DNA of 39,482 nt from UBA4285 sp050944355 (GTDB lineage Bacteria; Bacillota; Clostridia; Lachnospirales; Lachnospiraceae). Position 1 is the stretch's first letter; the number at the start of each line of letters is the position of its first letter. The stretch covers positions 1 to 39,482 of the forward strand of contig JBMNQX010000017.1 in assembly GCA_050944355.1 (NCBI GenBank), read 5' to 3'. Of this stretch, positions 25,197 to 32,617 are shown piece by piece. Position numbers and translations under genes: made by a program. The notes beneath the pieces were generated by a model. It worked only from the letters and a program-made list of their open reading frames with translations. It was not told the DNA's origin and did no database searches.

Positions 25197-25717
25197 TTGT
25201 TTCGGTGAATTATGATACGGATCTGCGCCTTGGGTTTCCGGAGGCGGATGTCATACGCCAGGTTGTTGATATGGCTGCGAAACTTGAGCATTTTCCGACT
25301 GATTTCGAGCTCGACGTCACACTCACAGACAATAACGGAATCTGGGAGATAAACCGGCAGTACCGCGGCATCGACCGTCCGACGGATGTACTTTCGTTTC
25401 CGATGCTGCAGTATCCGTCCGCCGGCGATTTTTCGCAGGTGATCGCGCAGAAAGAGGCAGCACCGGAGGATTATGTCGACCCGGAAACGAACCTGCTGAA
25501 TCTCGGCGATATCGTGATCAGCCTCGAAAAGGTAAAAGAGCAGGCGAAAGAGTACGGCCACAGCGAAAAGCGCGAGTTGGCGTTCCTGACCGCGCACAGC
25601 ATGATGCACCTCTTCGGATACGATCACATGGAAGATGACGAGCGCAAGAACATGGAAGCCCATCAGGAAGCCGTTCTTGAAAAGCTCAATATTACACGCG
25701 GACAAACTTCTTCATGA
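25193..25717 (+). CDS. ybeY: Endoribonuclease YbeY (16S rRNA 3'-end maturation factor)
   Basis: This 174-residue zinc-dependent metalloprotein is involved in 16S rRNA 3' processing and ribosome quality control. The metal-binding signature HSMMHLFGYDH (His-x3-His-x5-His) lies at about residues 138-148, and the upstream RPTDVLSFPM block is also typical. The start overlaps the phoH stop, which fits coupled translation. The C-terminal tail after the signature (DDERKNMEAHQEAVLEKL) has the normal length. Downstream, a perfect inverted repeat at 25756-25781 followed by a T-rich stretch may terminate the phoH-ybeY unit. diaA/era/dgkA genes that often follow ybeY in Firmicutes are absent here. Confidence 0.96.
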   Translation: MIVSVNYDTDLRLGFPEADVIRQVVDMAAKLEHFPTDFELDVTLTDNNGIWEINRQYRGIDRPTDVLSFPMLQYPSAGDFSQVIAQKEAAPEDYVDPETNLLNLGDIVISLEKVKEQAKEYGHSEKRELAFLTAHSMMHLFGYDHMEDDERKNMEAHQEAVLEKLNITRGQTSS

Positions 25718-25755
25718 CAAATGATTTGAAAACACCGAAAATTATGGGATCACAG

Positions 25756-25790
25756 GCTGTCAAGTATTTTTACTTGACAGCTTATTTGTT
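25756..25790 (+). terminator. Perfect 11-bp inverted repeat, terminator-like and containing a -35
   Basis: GCTGTCAAGTA (25756-25766) and TACTTGACAGC (25771-25781) are perfectly complementary with a TTTT loop. TTATTTGTTT follows, so it can end ybeY transcription. The right arm contains TTGACA of the next promoter, so it could equally be an operator. Confidence 0.65.
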
Positions 25791-25803
25791 TCTGTGTTAT
25801 GGT
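25774..25803 (+). promoter_or_regulatory. Promoter of the ylxM-ffh-rpsP-khpA-rimM operon
   Basis: Consensus TTGACA (25774-25779), an 18-bp spacer and TATGGT (25798-25803). The -10 covers the most upstream ATG of the ylxM frame, so that ATG cannot be in a transcript made here. Confidence 0.72.
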
Positions 25804-25846
25804 AGACACGCTGTGGAAAAAAGAGCCGCATGCAGAGGAGTCTGAG

Positions 25847-26179
25847 TTGGAGGAAATCGTTGAAAGAAGTCTGCTGTATGACTTTTACGGAAGTCTGCTG
25901 ACAGATCATCAGAGCCGGATCTACAGAATGGCCGTGTTTAACGATCTATCGCTCTCTGAGATTGCCGAAGCAGCAGGGATCAGCCGGCAGGCGGCGTCGG
26001 ATCTGCTTAAACGGGTGGACAGGCAGCTCGAGGCTTACGAAAAGCACCTGCATCTTGTCAGCAAGTTTCAGAAAATCCGTTCGGATACCGAACAGATCAA
26101 AGCGCTGGCGAGTAAGAAAGATCCGGACAGTTTTTCACAGATCGATACTTTGGCTGACAGAATACTGGGAGAAATCTGA
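25847..26179 (+). CDS. ylxM: YlxM family SRP-associated helix-turn-helix protein
   Basis: This protein has 110 residues if started at TTG 25847, which has AGAGGAG a few bases ahead. That gives MEEIVERSLLYDFYGSLLTDHQ, matching the normal YlxM N-terminus, where the LYDFY-like block comes within about 10 residues of the start. The alternative ATG 25799 lies in the -10 box and has no ribosome site. The centre is a sigma-like HTH (LSLSEIAEAAGISRQAASDLLKRV) and the C-terminus is a long helix. YlxM proteins are encoded with ffh and are reported to modulate signal recognition particle activity. Here the stop codon abuts the ffh ATG. Confidence 0.88.
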   Translation: MEEIVERSLLYDFYGSLLTDHQSRIYRMAVFNDLSLSEIAEAAGISRQAASDLLKRVDRQLEAYEKHLHLVSKFQKIRSDTEQIKALASKKDPDSFSQIDTLADRILGEI

Positions 26180-27535
26180 ATGGCATTTGAAAGTCTCAGC
26201 GAAAAACTTCAGAATGTTTTTAAGAATCTTCGCGGAAAAGGCCGGCTGAAAGAATCGGACGTGCGGGAGGCCATGAAGGAAGTCAAGATGGCTCTCCTCG
26301 AAGCCGATGTCAATTACAAGGTCGTAAAGAACTTTGTAAACACCGTCACGGAGCGCGCCATCGGTCAGGATGTGATGCAGAGTCTCACACCGGCTCAGAT
26401 GGTTGTAAAGATCGTCAACGAAGAGCTGACGAAGCTGATGGGTTCCGAGACAACGGAAATTCCTGTTCGTCAGGGAAAGCTCACGGTTGTTCTGATGACC
26501 GGTCTTCAGGGCGCCGGCAAGACGACGACGGCTGCAAAGCTCGCCGGAAAATTCAAGAGCAAGGGCGTCAAGCCGCTGCTCGCGGCGTGCGACGTATATC
26601 GCCCCGCAGCTATTGAACAGCTGAAAATCGTCGGCCAGAAGCAGGATGTCGAAGTTTTCTCGATGGGAAGCCACGAGAATCCGGTGAACATCGCGAAAGC
26701 CGCGTATTCGTATGCAAAGGAAAACAAATTCGGCGTGCTGATCATCGATACGGCCGGCCGCCTGCACATCGATGAAGAGATGATGCAGGAGCTTGTTTCC
26801 ATAAAAGAAGCGGTTCCGATCGACATGACGGTTCTGGTTGTGGACGCCATGACCGGTCAGGATGCTGTCAACGTGGCCAAAACATTTGACAGCAAGGTCG
26901 GTATTGACGGCGTCATCCTTACGAAAATGGACGGCGACACCCGCGGCGGCGCGGCACTGTCCATCAAGGCGGTCACCGGAAAGCCGATTCTGTATGTCGG
27001 AATGGGCGAAAAGCTCTCCGATCTCCAGCAATTCTATCCGGACCGCATGGCGAGCCGGATTCTCGGAATGGGCGATGTGCTGACGCTGATTGAGAATGCC
27101 GAGAAGAGCATCAGTCAGGAAAAAGCGGCCGCCATGAACGAGAAGCTGAAGAAAGCAGACTTTGACTTCAACGACTATCTCACGAGCCTGGAGCAGGTCC
27201 GCAAGATGGGCGGCATCAGTTCCGTCATGAATATGCTGCCGAGCATGGGCATCAGTGCAAAGACAAAGCTTAGCGACGATGACGCGCAGAACGCCGAAGA
27301 CAATATGCACCGGGTGGAAAGCATTATATTTTCCATGACCCCGAAAGAACGGGCCAACCCGCAGCTGCTGAATCCGTCGAGAAAACGCCGCATCGCAAAA
27401 GGCGCCGGTGCCGACATCGGCGAAGTAAACCGGCTATGCAAACAGTTCGAGCAGATGCGCAAGATGGTAAAGCAGATGCCCGGCATGATGAAAGGTGGTA
27501 AGAAGGGACTTTTCGGGAGAAAACTTCCTTTTTAG
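26180..27535 (+). CDS. ffh: Signal recognition particle protein Ffh (SRP54)
   Basis: This 451-residue GTPase targets ribosome-nascent chain complexes to the membrane. The N domain four-helix bundle (about 1-90) has DVREAMKEVKMALLEADVN. The G domain carries GLQGAGKTTTAAKLA (about residue 108), DVYRPAA, DTAGRL (about 192) and TKMDGDTRGGA. The Met-rich M domain (about 300-451) ends with KQMPGMMKGGKKGLFGRKLPF and contains the RNA-binding SRKRRIAKGAG. The start follows the ylxM stop directly, with GGGAGA in the ylxM tail. The order ylxM-ffh-rpsP is classical in Firmicutes. FtsY is not in this window. Confidence 0.98.
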   Translation: MAFESLSEKLQNVFKNLRGKGRLKESDVREAMKEVKMALLEADVNYKVVKNFVNTVTERAIGQDVMQSLTPAQMVVKIVNEELTKLMGSETTEIPVRQGKLTVVLMTGLQGAGKTTTAAKLAGKFKSKGVKPLLAACDVYRPAAIEQLKIVGQKQDVEVFSMGSHENPVNIAKAAYSYAKENKFGVLIIDTAGRLHIDEEMMQELVSIKEAVPIDMTVLVVDAMTGQDAVNVAKTFDSKVGIDGVILTKMDGDTRGGAALSIKAVTGKPILYVGMGEKLSDLQQFYPDRMASRILGMGDVLTLIENAEKSISQEKAAAMNEKLKKADFDFNDYLTSLEQVRKMGGISSVMNMLPSMGISAKTKLSDDDAQNAEDNMHRVESIIFSMTPKERANPQLLNPSRKRRIAKGAGADIGEVNRLCKQFEQMRKMVKQMPGMMKGGKKGLFGRKLPF

Positions 27536-27570
27536 CATATAGAATTTCTGGATATCAGAGGAGAAAGAAA

Positions 27571-27813
27571 ATGGTAAAGATCAGACTTAACAGAATCGGC
27601 GAGAAGAAGAACGCGGTTTACAGAGTCGTTGTTGCGGATTCCCGCGCGGCACAGGGCAGCAAGGTTATCGATCAGATCGGTTCCTATGATCCGAACTACG
27701 AGCCGGCAAAGATCGTCATCGATGCTGAGAAGGCAAAGAAGTGGCTCGCAAATGGCGCTCAGCCGACTGAGATTGCGGCGAAAATCCTGAAGGCAGCTGG
27801 CGTAGAAAAATAA
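27571..27813 (+). CDS. rpsP: 30S ribosomal protein S16
   Basis: This 80-residue protein is a clear S16: MVKIRLNRIGEKKNAVYRVVVADSR at the start, then IGSYDPNYEPAK and AEKAKKWLANGAQPTEIA. S16 stabilises the 5' domain of 16S rRNA during assembly. The length is near the bacterial norm (about 80-90). GAGGAG precedes ATG 27571. It follows ffh by 35 bases and precedes khpA by 17 bases, so it is part of the same transcript. I see no extra promoter. Confidence 0.98.
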   Translation: MVKIRLNRIGEKKNAVYRVVVADSRAAQGSKVIDQIGSYDPNYEPAKIVIDAEKAKKWLANGAQPTEIAAKILKAAGVEK

Positions 27814-27830
27814 TACTCCGGAGGTACGAT

Positions 27831-28064
27831 ATGAAAGAATTAGTCGAAGTCATCGCAAAAGCACTTGTGGATGACCCCGATTCTGTCGTCGTAACGGAGA
27901 CCGAAAAGGATAAGGTTCTGGTACTCAAGCTGCGCGTTGCTCCCGGTGACATGGGCAAGGTGATCGGAAAAGGCGGCAGAATCGCGAAAGCGATCCGCTC
28001 GGTTGTATCCGCTGCCTCTACCGGCATGAGCAAACGGGTCGTTGTTGACATCGACGATCAGTGA
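27831..28064 (+). CDS. khpA: KH-domain RNA-binding protein (KhpA/YlqC)
   Basis: This is a 77-residue single KH domain. The RNA-binding loop is GKGGRIAKAIR at about residues 46-56, following LKLRVAPGDMGKVI. It is the small RNA chaperone that in several Firmicutes pairs with KhpB/EloR and affects division and small-RNA stability. The start has CGGAGG ahead. It lies between rpsP and rimM, the conserved place for ylqC. Its stop overlaps or nearly abuts the rimM start region (GTGA at 28061-28064), consistent with translational coupling. Confidence 0.95.
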   Translation: MKELVEVIAKALVDDPDSVVVTETEKDKVLVLKLRVAPGDMGKVIGKGGRIAKAIRSVVSAASTGMSKRVVVDIDDQ

Positions 28065-28066
28065 GC

Positions 28067-28582
28067 ATGGCCGAAGGTTCAGATCTGCGGATCGGTGTGC
28101 TCGCTTCGACGCACGGGATCCATGGGGAAGTGAATATTCTGCCGGTAAGCGGCGATCCGGAGCGGTTTAAGACGCTGAAGGACTGTTATCTGGTATGCCG
28201 CGGCAAAAAAATGCCGCTTCACGCCGTGGGCGTGAAGTTCGTCAGAAAATTCGCTGTTGTTAAATTCAAAGAGTTTGAAGATATTTCCCAGGCGGAAATA
28301 TACCGGGGGGCGGACATATTTGTGACGCGGGAAAATGCGCTCACGCCTCCGCCGGGCGAATATTTCATCGCCGATCTGATCGGCCAGAAGGTTGTGACGG
28401 ATGAAGGCGAAGAACTGGGAACTCTGGAAGACATCTTTGAGACAGGTGCATCCAATGTCTACAGCGTGATAACGCCGGAAGGAAAAGAAATTCTGATCCC
28501 GGCCGTAAAGCCATTTGTCGTCGGACATGACATGGAAAATGGCATCACAACGGTGCATCTGATTCCGGGCATGAGAGACTAA
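28067..28582 (+). CDS. rimM: 16S rRNA processing / ribosome maturation factor RimM
   Basis: This 171-residue factor assists assembly of the 30S head by binding S19. The N-terminal beta-barrel domain has LRIGVLASTHGIHGEVNI and the C-terminal PRC-barrel domain has EYFIADLIGQKVVTDEGEELG and IPAVKPFV. ATG 28067 is used here; a GTG at 28061 overlapping the khpA stop (GTGA) is nearly as plausible, adding two residues. The next gene is rplS, with no trmD in between, which is unusual for this cluster. No terminator is evident after the stop; rplS has its own promoter beginning eight bases later. Confidence 0.95.
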   Translation: MAEGSDLRIGVLASTHGIHGEVNILPVSGDPERFKTLKDCYLVCRGKKMPLHAVGVKFVRKFAVVKFKEFEDISQAEIYRGADIFVTRENALTPPPGEYFIADLIGQKVVTDEGEELGTLEDIFETGASNVYSVITPEGKEILIPAVKPFVVGHDMENGITTVHLIPGMRD

Positions 28583-28589
28583 AATTTTC

Positions 28590-28618
28590 TTGCTTTCAGT
28601 TCCGGTGTATGCTATTAT
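28590..28618 (+). promoter_or_regulatory. Promoter of rplS
   Basis: TTGCTT (28590-28595), exactly 17 bp, and TATTAT (28613-28618). The resulting leader is about 80 bases. Confidence 0.68.
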
Positions 28619-28625
28619 TCAGATT

Positions 28626-28703
28626 GCTGTGATTAAAACGAGATGGTCCTCTGTTACAGGCCTGTGTGTCATGTATTACGAACATCAAGGTATGGAGGTT
28701 CTT
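28626..28703 (+). promoter_or_regulatory. Leader of rplS, candidate L19 autoregulatory RNA
   Basis: The leader contains the palindrome ACAGGCCTGT and a small hairpin ATGT-attacga-ACAT just before the GGAGG ribosome site. Firmicute rplS leaders of similar size are known as L19 leaders (Rfam). Position and hairpins fit, but I cannot verify the consensus by eye. Confidence 0.35.
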
Positions 28704-29051
28704 ATGAACGATATTATCAGAGAGATTGAGAAGGAGCAGATGAAAGAGAATCTGCCGCAGTTCCGCACAGGCGATACCGTTGCCGTATCCGCCAAGATCC
28801 GCGAGGGCAACCGCGAGAGAATTCAGGTGTTCGAGGGAACTGTCATCAAGATTCAGGGCACAGGCGCCCGCACGACATTCACGGTCCGCAAGATCAGCAA
28901 TGGCGTAGGCGTTGAGAAGAGCTGGCCGCTCCATTCTCCGAACGTTGAGGACGTCAAGGTTATCCGCGAAGGCAAGGCGAGAAGAGCCAAGCTGTATTAT
29001 CTGCGCGAGAGAACCGGCAAGGCTGCCAAGGTCAAGGCAGTTCAGCAGTAA
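28704..29051 (+). CDS. rplS: 50S ribosomal protein L19
   Basis: This 115-residue protein is a clear L19: FRTGDTVAVSAKIREGNRERIQVFEGTVI, then GVGVEKSWPLHSPNVEDVKV and the basic RRAKLYYLRERTGKAAKVK tail. It sits at the 30S-50S interface. TGGAGG precedes ATG 28704; an in-frame GTG/ATG upstream would extend into the leader and is not supported by the family. It is transcribed from its own promoter (28590-28618) and ends at a good terminator (29075-29120), so it is largely uncoupled from rimM. Confidence 0.98.
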   Translation: MNDIIREIEKEQMKENLPQFRTGDTVAVSAKIREGNRERIQVFEGTVIKIQGTGARTTFTVRKISNGVGVEKSWPLHSPNVEDVKVIREGKARRAKLYYLRERTGKAAKVKAVQQ

Positions 29052-29074
29052 TCATTCTGCCGGGAACGTTTTAC

Positions 29075-29120
29075 AAAGCATCCTGTATTCCTGTTGATGG
29101 AAGCAGGATGCTTTTCTTTT
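29075..29120 (+). terminator. Intrinsic terminator of rplS
   Basis: AAAGCATCCTG (29075-29085) and CAGGATGCTTT (29104-29114) pair perfectly, with TTCC/GGAA inside. TTTTCTTTT forms the tail. Confidence 0.92.
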
Positions 29121-29141
29121 CTATGAGAGGCGTAAAATCCG

Positions 29142-29696
29142 ATGTACACGCGAACCACAAACAAACCGAACCGGGCGCCGGGCGAAACAGCAGCCGCAGT
29201 TCTCAAGGTCATAACGACGATTATGATGCTGATGCTCACGGCTTTCTGCGCTGTCTATTTCTTTGCCATGCAGGTGCCGATTGTGAGCGCCTCCATGAGC
29301 CCGACTCTTGACTCAGGCGAGACAGTGCTCTCCGGGAGCGCCATTTATTCATTTGCGGATCCGGAGCGTTTTGACATTTGCGCGTTTCGTGTCGGGGACA
29401 GAGTGTATGTGAAGCGCATCATCGGTCTTCCGGGTGAAACCGTGCAGATTTCCGATGGAATCGTGTACATCAACGGAGAGGCGCTTGCGAATGATGTGAC
29501 GGACGAGAAAGCCATCTCGCCCGGACTCGCCGCGGACGGCATCACGCTCGGTGAAGACGAATATTTCGTGCTCGGCGACAATCGGAACAACAGCGAGGAC
29601 AGCCGGTCTCTGAGCATCGGAACGGTAAAGCGCTCACAGATCATCGGCAAGTGCTGGTGCCGTCTCACTTCGCTCGGCCCGTATCTGATTCAATGA
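29142..29696 (+). CDS. lepB: Signal peptidase I
   Basis: This 184-residue membrane peptidase removes signal peptides from exported proteins. There is one N-terminal membrane helix (about residues 20-45, ITTIMMLMLTAFCAVYFF). The catalytic Ser lies in SASMSPTLDSG (about residue 51) and the catalytic Lys in VYVKRIIGLPGE (about 90). Box E GDNRNNSEDSR is at about 147. The single helix and size are typical of Gram-positive SipS-type enzymes. GAGAGG lies about 11 bases before the ATG. It precedes rbgA and rnhB, the common Firmicute order after rplS, and its stop overlaps an in-frame ATG of rbgA. Confidence 0.95.
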   Translation: MYTRTTNKPNRAPGETAAAVLKVITTIMMLMLTAFCAVYFFAMQVPIVSASMSPTLDSGETVLSGSAIYSFADPERFDICAFRVGDRVYVKRIIGLPGETVQISDGIVYINGEALANDVTDEKAISPGLAADGITLGEDEYFVLGDNRNNSEDSRSLSIGTVKRSQIIGKCWCRLTSLGPYLIQ

Positions 29697-29710
29697 CAAA
29701 TGAGGTTTAT

Positions 29711-30634
29711 ATGAAATATCAGTGGTATCCCGGCCATATGGCCAAAGCCCGCCGGATGATGGAAGATAGCGTCCGACTGACTGACGTGGTTATCGAGATC
29801 GTCGATGCCAGATGCCCGGCTTCAAGCCGCAACCCGGACATCGACAAGATGGCCGCCGGCAAAGGCCGGATTATTATATTAAATAAAGCGGATCTCGCAG
29901 ACCCGAAAGTGACGGAAAGCTGGATGCGGTATTTTACGTCACAGGGAATTTCCTGCATGAACGCGGACGCAAGACGGCGGGTGAATGTCAGAGGGCTTAT
30001 GTCTCTGACGGAAAAAGTCTGCCGGGAGAGAAATGAGAGAAGACGCGGGAAAGGAATGAATACAGGCCGTGTCCGGGCGATGATCGCCGGCATCCCGAAT
30101 GTCGGAAAGTCGACTTGGATCAACTCGCTTGCCGGGCGCGCTTCTGCGAAGACCGGAAATAAACCGGGGGTGACCCGGGGCGGTCAGTGGATTACGGTCG
30201 GCAGTTCATTTGAACTGCTCGACACCCCCGGAATTCTGTGGCCAAAGATGGATCAGGAAATTGTCGGGCGAAATCTTGCACTGACCGGTTCTATGCGGGA
30301 TGAAGTCATCAATATCGAAGAACTGGCTCTTGAACTGATCACATTTCTGCTGGATCAGTATCCCGGTGTTCTGGCAGATCGCTACGGCATCGACGAGGCT
30401 GAGCCGGAAGCGATGGAGCGAAACGACATGCTGCTTCGCCCCGGGACTTCGCCAAACGCAATCCGCTGTATGGAAGATATCAGCGCACACCGTGCATTCA
30501 TGAAAAAGGGCGGCGGCGCAGACTATGATCGAACGGCAAGGGCTGTCCTGGATGATTTCCGGAGCGGCCGTCTGGGGCGCATCAGCCTGGAAAAGCCCGC
30601 TCTGGAGGGAGAGAATGCCCATGAGCAGCAGTAA
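29711..30634 (+). CDS. rbgA: Ribosome biogenesis GTPase RbgA (YlqF)
   Basis: This 307-residue circularly permuted GTPase is needed for a late step of 50S assembly. It begins MKYQWYPGHMAKARRMM, the family hallmark. The G4 motif NKAD (about residue 58) comes before G1 GIPNVGKST (about 126) and G3 LLDTPGILWPK (about 170), which is the expected permuted order. The C-terminal half is the RNA-binding helical domain. ATG 29711 has TGAGG five bases ahead; ATG 29693 (overlapping the lepB stop) would add six residues not found in relatives. The gene overlaps rnhB by about 20 bases. Confidence 0.96.
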   Translation: MKYQWYPGHMAKARRMMEDSVRLTDVVIEIVDARCPASSRNPDIDKMAAGKGRIIILNKADLADPKVTESWMRYFTSQGISCMNADARRRVNVRGLMSLTEKVCRERNERRRGKGMNTGRVRAMIAGIPNVGKSTWINSLAGRASAKTGNKPGVTRGGQWITVGSSFELLDTPGILWPKMDQEIVGRNLALTGSMRDEVINIEELALELITFLLDQYPGVLADRYGIDEAEPEAMERNDMLLRPGTSPNAIRCMEDISAHRAFMKKGGGADYDRTARAVLDDFRSGRLGRISLEKPALEGENAHEQQ

Positions 30635-31292
30635 AGAAGAACGGGAAAAAAGAAAAGCCGAACGTCTTCGCAAAGAAAGAGAGCGCGTCGAAAAACTCTG
30701 TGAATTTGAGAAAAAATATCCGGACTGTGATCTGATCTGCGGCATCGACGAGGCAGGACGCGGCCCTCTGGCAGGCCCTGTTGTCGCCGGGGCCGTAATT
30801 CTGCCGAAAGACGCAAGGATTCTTTACATAAATGATTCCAAAAAACTGACTGAAAAGCGGCGCAATGAATTATTTGAGGTGATTGCGAAAACCGCTGTCC
30901 GCTGGTCGGTTGCCAGCGCCTCGCCGAAGCGGATCGATGAAATCAATATCCTGCAGGCTGATTACGAGGCAATGCGGAAAGCCATAAGCCGTCTGGGCGT
31001 AGTGCCGGATCTGATTCTGGCAGACGCTGTGCACATACCTGACATCGATATCCGGCAGGTGAGCATTATACACGGTGATGCACTGAGTCAGAGCATCGCG
31101 GCAGCCAGCATCATGGCAAAAGTCACGAGAGACCGATATATGGTGGCAATGGACCATCTGTATCCGGAATATTCCTTTGCGTCTAACAAAGGCTACGGAA
31201 CAGCCGCGCACATCGCGGCTCTGAAAAAATACGGACCATGTCCGATTCACAGAATGACATTTATCACGAAATTTATCGGGGAGCACGATTGA
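30615..31292 (+). CDS. rnhB: Ribonuclease HII
   Basis: This 225-residue enzyme removes ribonucleotides and RNA-DNA hybrids from DNA. The catalytic acids are in GIDEAGRGPLAGPVVAG (about residue 43), in LADAVHIPDID and in the later DHLYPEY region. The first about 38 residues are an unusually charged helix (EEREKRKAERLRKERERVEKL) ahead of the nuclease fold, a short extension seen in many Clostridia. ATG 30615 has GGAGG six bases ahead; ATG 30621 would be only slightly shorter. It overlaps rbgA upstream and yraN downstream (TTGA), so the three are translationally coupled. Confidence 0.96.
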   Translation: MPMSSSKEEREKRKAERLRKERERVEKLCEFEKKYPDCDLICGIDEAGRGPLAGPVVAGAVILPKDARILYINDSKKLTEKRRNELFEVIAKTAVRWSVASASPKRIDEINILQADYEAMRKAISRLGVVPDLILADAVHIPDIDIRQVSIIHGDALSQSIAAASIMAKVTRDRYMVAMDHLYPEYSFASNKGYGTAAHIAALKKYGPCPIHRMTFITKFIGEHD

Positions 31293-31633
31293 ACAGAAGA
31301 AGCATCGGGAATGAGTACGAGCTTGAGGCGGCCAGGCGGCTGGAAGCATCCGGCTACCGGATACTGGAGCACAGCTACCGGACACACACGGGAGAAATCG
31401 ACCTGATCGCGGAAGACGGAATGTATCTTGTCTTTATTGAGGTCAAATACCGCGCGACAGGTGCATTCGGCACTTCACTGGAAGCGGTGGACACGCGCAA
31501 GCAAAACCGGATACGGCGCACAGCGCAGTATTATATGGCCTCGCACGGCCTTGATCCTGATCATACGCCGGTGCGGTTTGACGTCGCCGGATTTGACGGC
31601 GGAAAATTTACCCTGCTGAAAGGAGCGTTCTGA
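31289..31633 (+). CDS. yraN: YraN family protein (UPF0102, endonuclease-like fold)
   Basis: This is a 114-residue protein of the UPF0102 family. The restriction-endonuclease-like core is visible: GNEYELEAARRLEASGYRILEHSYR, then the acidic motif GEIDLIAEDG and FIEVKYR, the latter two providing the D...ExK arrangement. The cellular role is not firmly known. The start is TTG 31289, overlapping the rnhB stop (TTGA) with GGGGAG just ahead; it gives MNRRSIGNEYE, the normal N-terminus, whereas longer starts lie inside rnhB. The rnhB-yraN order is conserved in Firmicutes. The stop shares a base with the following ATG. Confidence 0.92.
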   Translation: MNRRSIGNEYELEAARRLEASGYRILEHSYRTHTGEIDLIAEDGMYLVFIEVKYRATGAFGTSLEAVDTRKQNRIRRTAQYYMASHGLDPDHTPVRFDVAGFDGGKFTLLKGAF

Positions 31634-32583
31634 TGAGCATCGCTGAAAATACTATCCCGCAGCCCGTCCGGAAAAATTACGCTGTCTCGTTTTCGGCATT
31701 CCCGGAAAATGGCCGCGATACGATGATCCTTCACGGCGGCAGCGTGCCAATCCTGAGTTTCCGCGCTTTTGAGGACCTGCCATTTCTCACGGCTGCCTTT
31801 TCAACGAGGATTGGCGGCGTATCAGAAGGATTCCGCTCGTCGATGGATCTGGGTTTTCACGAAAATCTGGACTGCTCCGAACAGGAGAGAAAAAAACTCA
31901 CGGACGCTGCCTCTGAAAATTTCAGACGTATCGGTAAAACACTCGGCATTGATCCGTCTCAGATGGTGTATTCACAGCAGACGCACACGGTCAATATCCT
32001 GTCTGTTTCTAAAAAGCAGAAAGGCATGGGCGTTGTGCGTCCCCGGGATTACACAGACATCGACGGCCTTGTGACCGGAGAAAAGAACATCTGCCTTGTG
32101 ACGTCATTTGCCGACTGCCATCCGGTTCTGTTTGCGGACCGGACCGGCAAAGCTGTCGGCGCGGCTCATGCCGGCTGGCGCGGGACGGTCGGCAATATTG
32201 CGGGGAAAATGGCAGACAGGCTTGAGAAGGATTTCGGCTGCCGGCGAGGGAATTTGATTGTTCAGATCGGGCCCGGCATCTGCGGAGACTGTTATGAAAT
32301 CCGGGAAGATACGGCAATACCGTTCAGAAATGCCTATCCGGCAGATGAACTGCGTTTTATCCTTCGGCGCAAAGACGAAGAACATTTTCTGCTGAATCTT
32401 TATGCGGCAAACTATTTCAACTGCGTTAACGCCGGAATTCCGGCCGAAAACATTTATATTGCCGACCTGTGCACATTTGAAAATCCGGATCTGCTGTTTT
32501 CTCACAGGGCGAGTCACGGAAAACGCGGCATTCTCTGCGCGTTTATGATGCTGAGAGAATTAAAAATCCGGCCGGAGACTTAA
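31633..32583 (+). CDS. pgeF: Peptidoglycan editing factor PgeF / multicopper-laccase-fold protein (YfiH)
   Basis: This is a 316-residue protein of the DUF152/YfiH family. The metal ligands are visible in QQTHTVN (His), SFADCHPVLFAD (Cys) and AAHAGWRGTVGNIAG (His). The family was shown to act on purine nucleosides and, in E. coli, to edit peptidoglycan precursors; which role applies here is unknown. GAAAGGAG lies before ATG 31633, which shares one base with the yraN stop. The about 45-residue N-terminal lead is somewhat longer than average. A bidirectional terminator begins just before its stop codon. Confidence 0.88.
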   Translation: MSIAENTIPQPVRKNYAVSFSAFPENGRDTMILHGGSVPILSFRAFEDLPFLTAAFSTRIGGVSEGFRSSMDLGFHENLDCSEQERKKLTDAASENFRRIGKTLGIDPSQMVYSQQTHTVNILSVSKKQKGMGVVRPRDYTDIDGLVTGEKNICLVTSFADCHPVLFADRTGKAVGAAHAGWRGTVGNIAGKMADRLEKDFGCRRGNLIVQIGPGICGDCYEIREDTAIPFRNAYPADELRFILRRKDEEHFLLNLYAANYFNCVNAGIPAENIYIADLCTFENPDLLFSHRASHGKRGILCAFMMLRELKIRPET

Positions 32584-32603
32584 AGTTGTCCCGGCCGGCT
32601 TTT
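32568..32603. terminator. Bidirectional terminator between pgeF and the zinc-ribbon gene
   Basis: CCGGCCGG (32568-32575) and CCGGCCGG (32591-32598), with TTTT after on + and ATTTTTA after on -. The pgeF stop codon lies in the loop. It serves two convergent genes. Confidence 0.85.
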
Positions 32604-32617
32604 GTGATGAACAATAA

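Noticed and set aside
25799..25846. Extended N-terminus of YlxM
   Set aside because: The ATG lies in the -10 element and the added residues do not resemble YlxM proteins.
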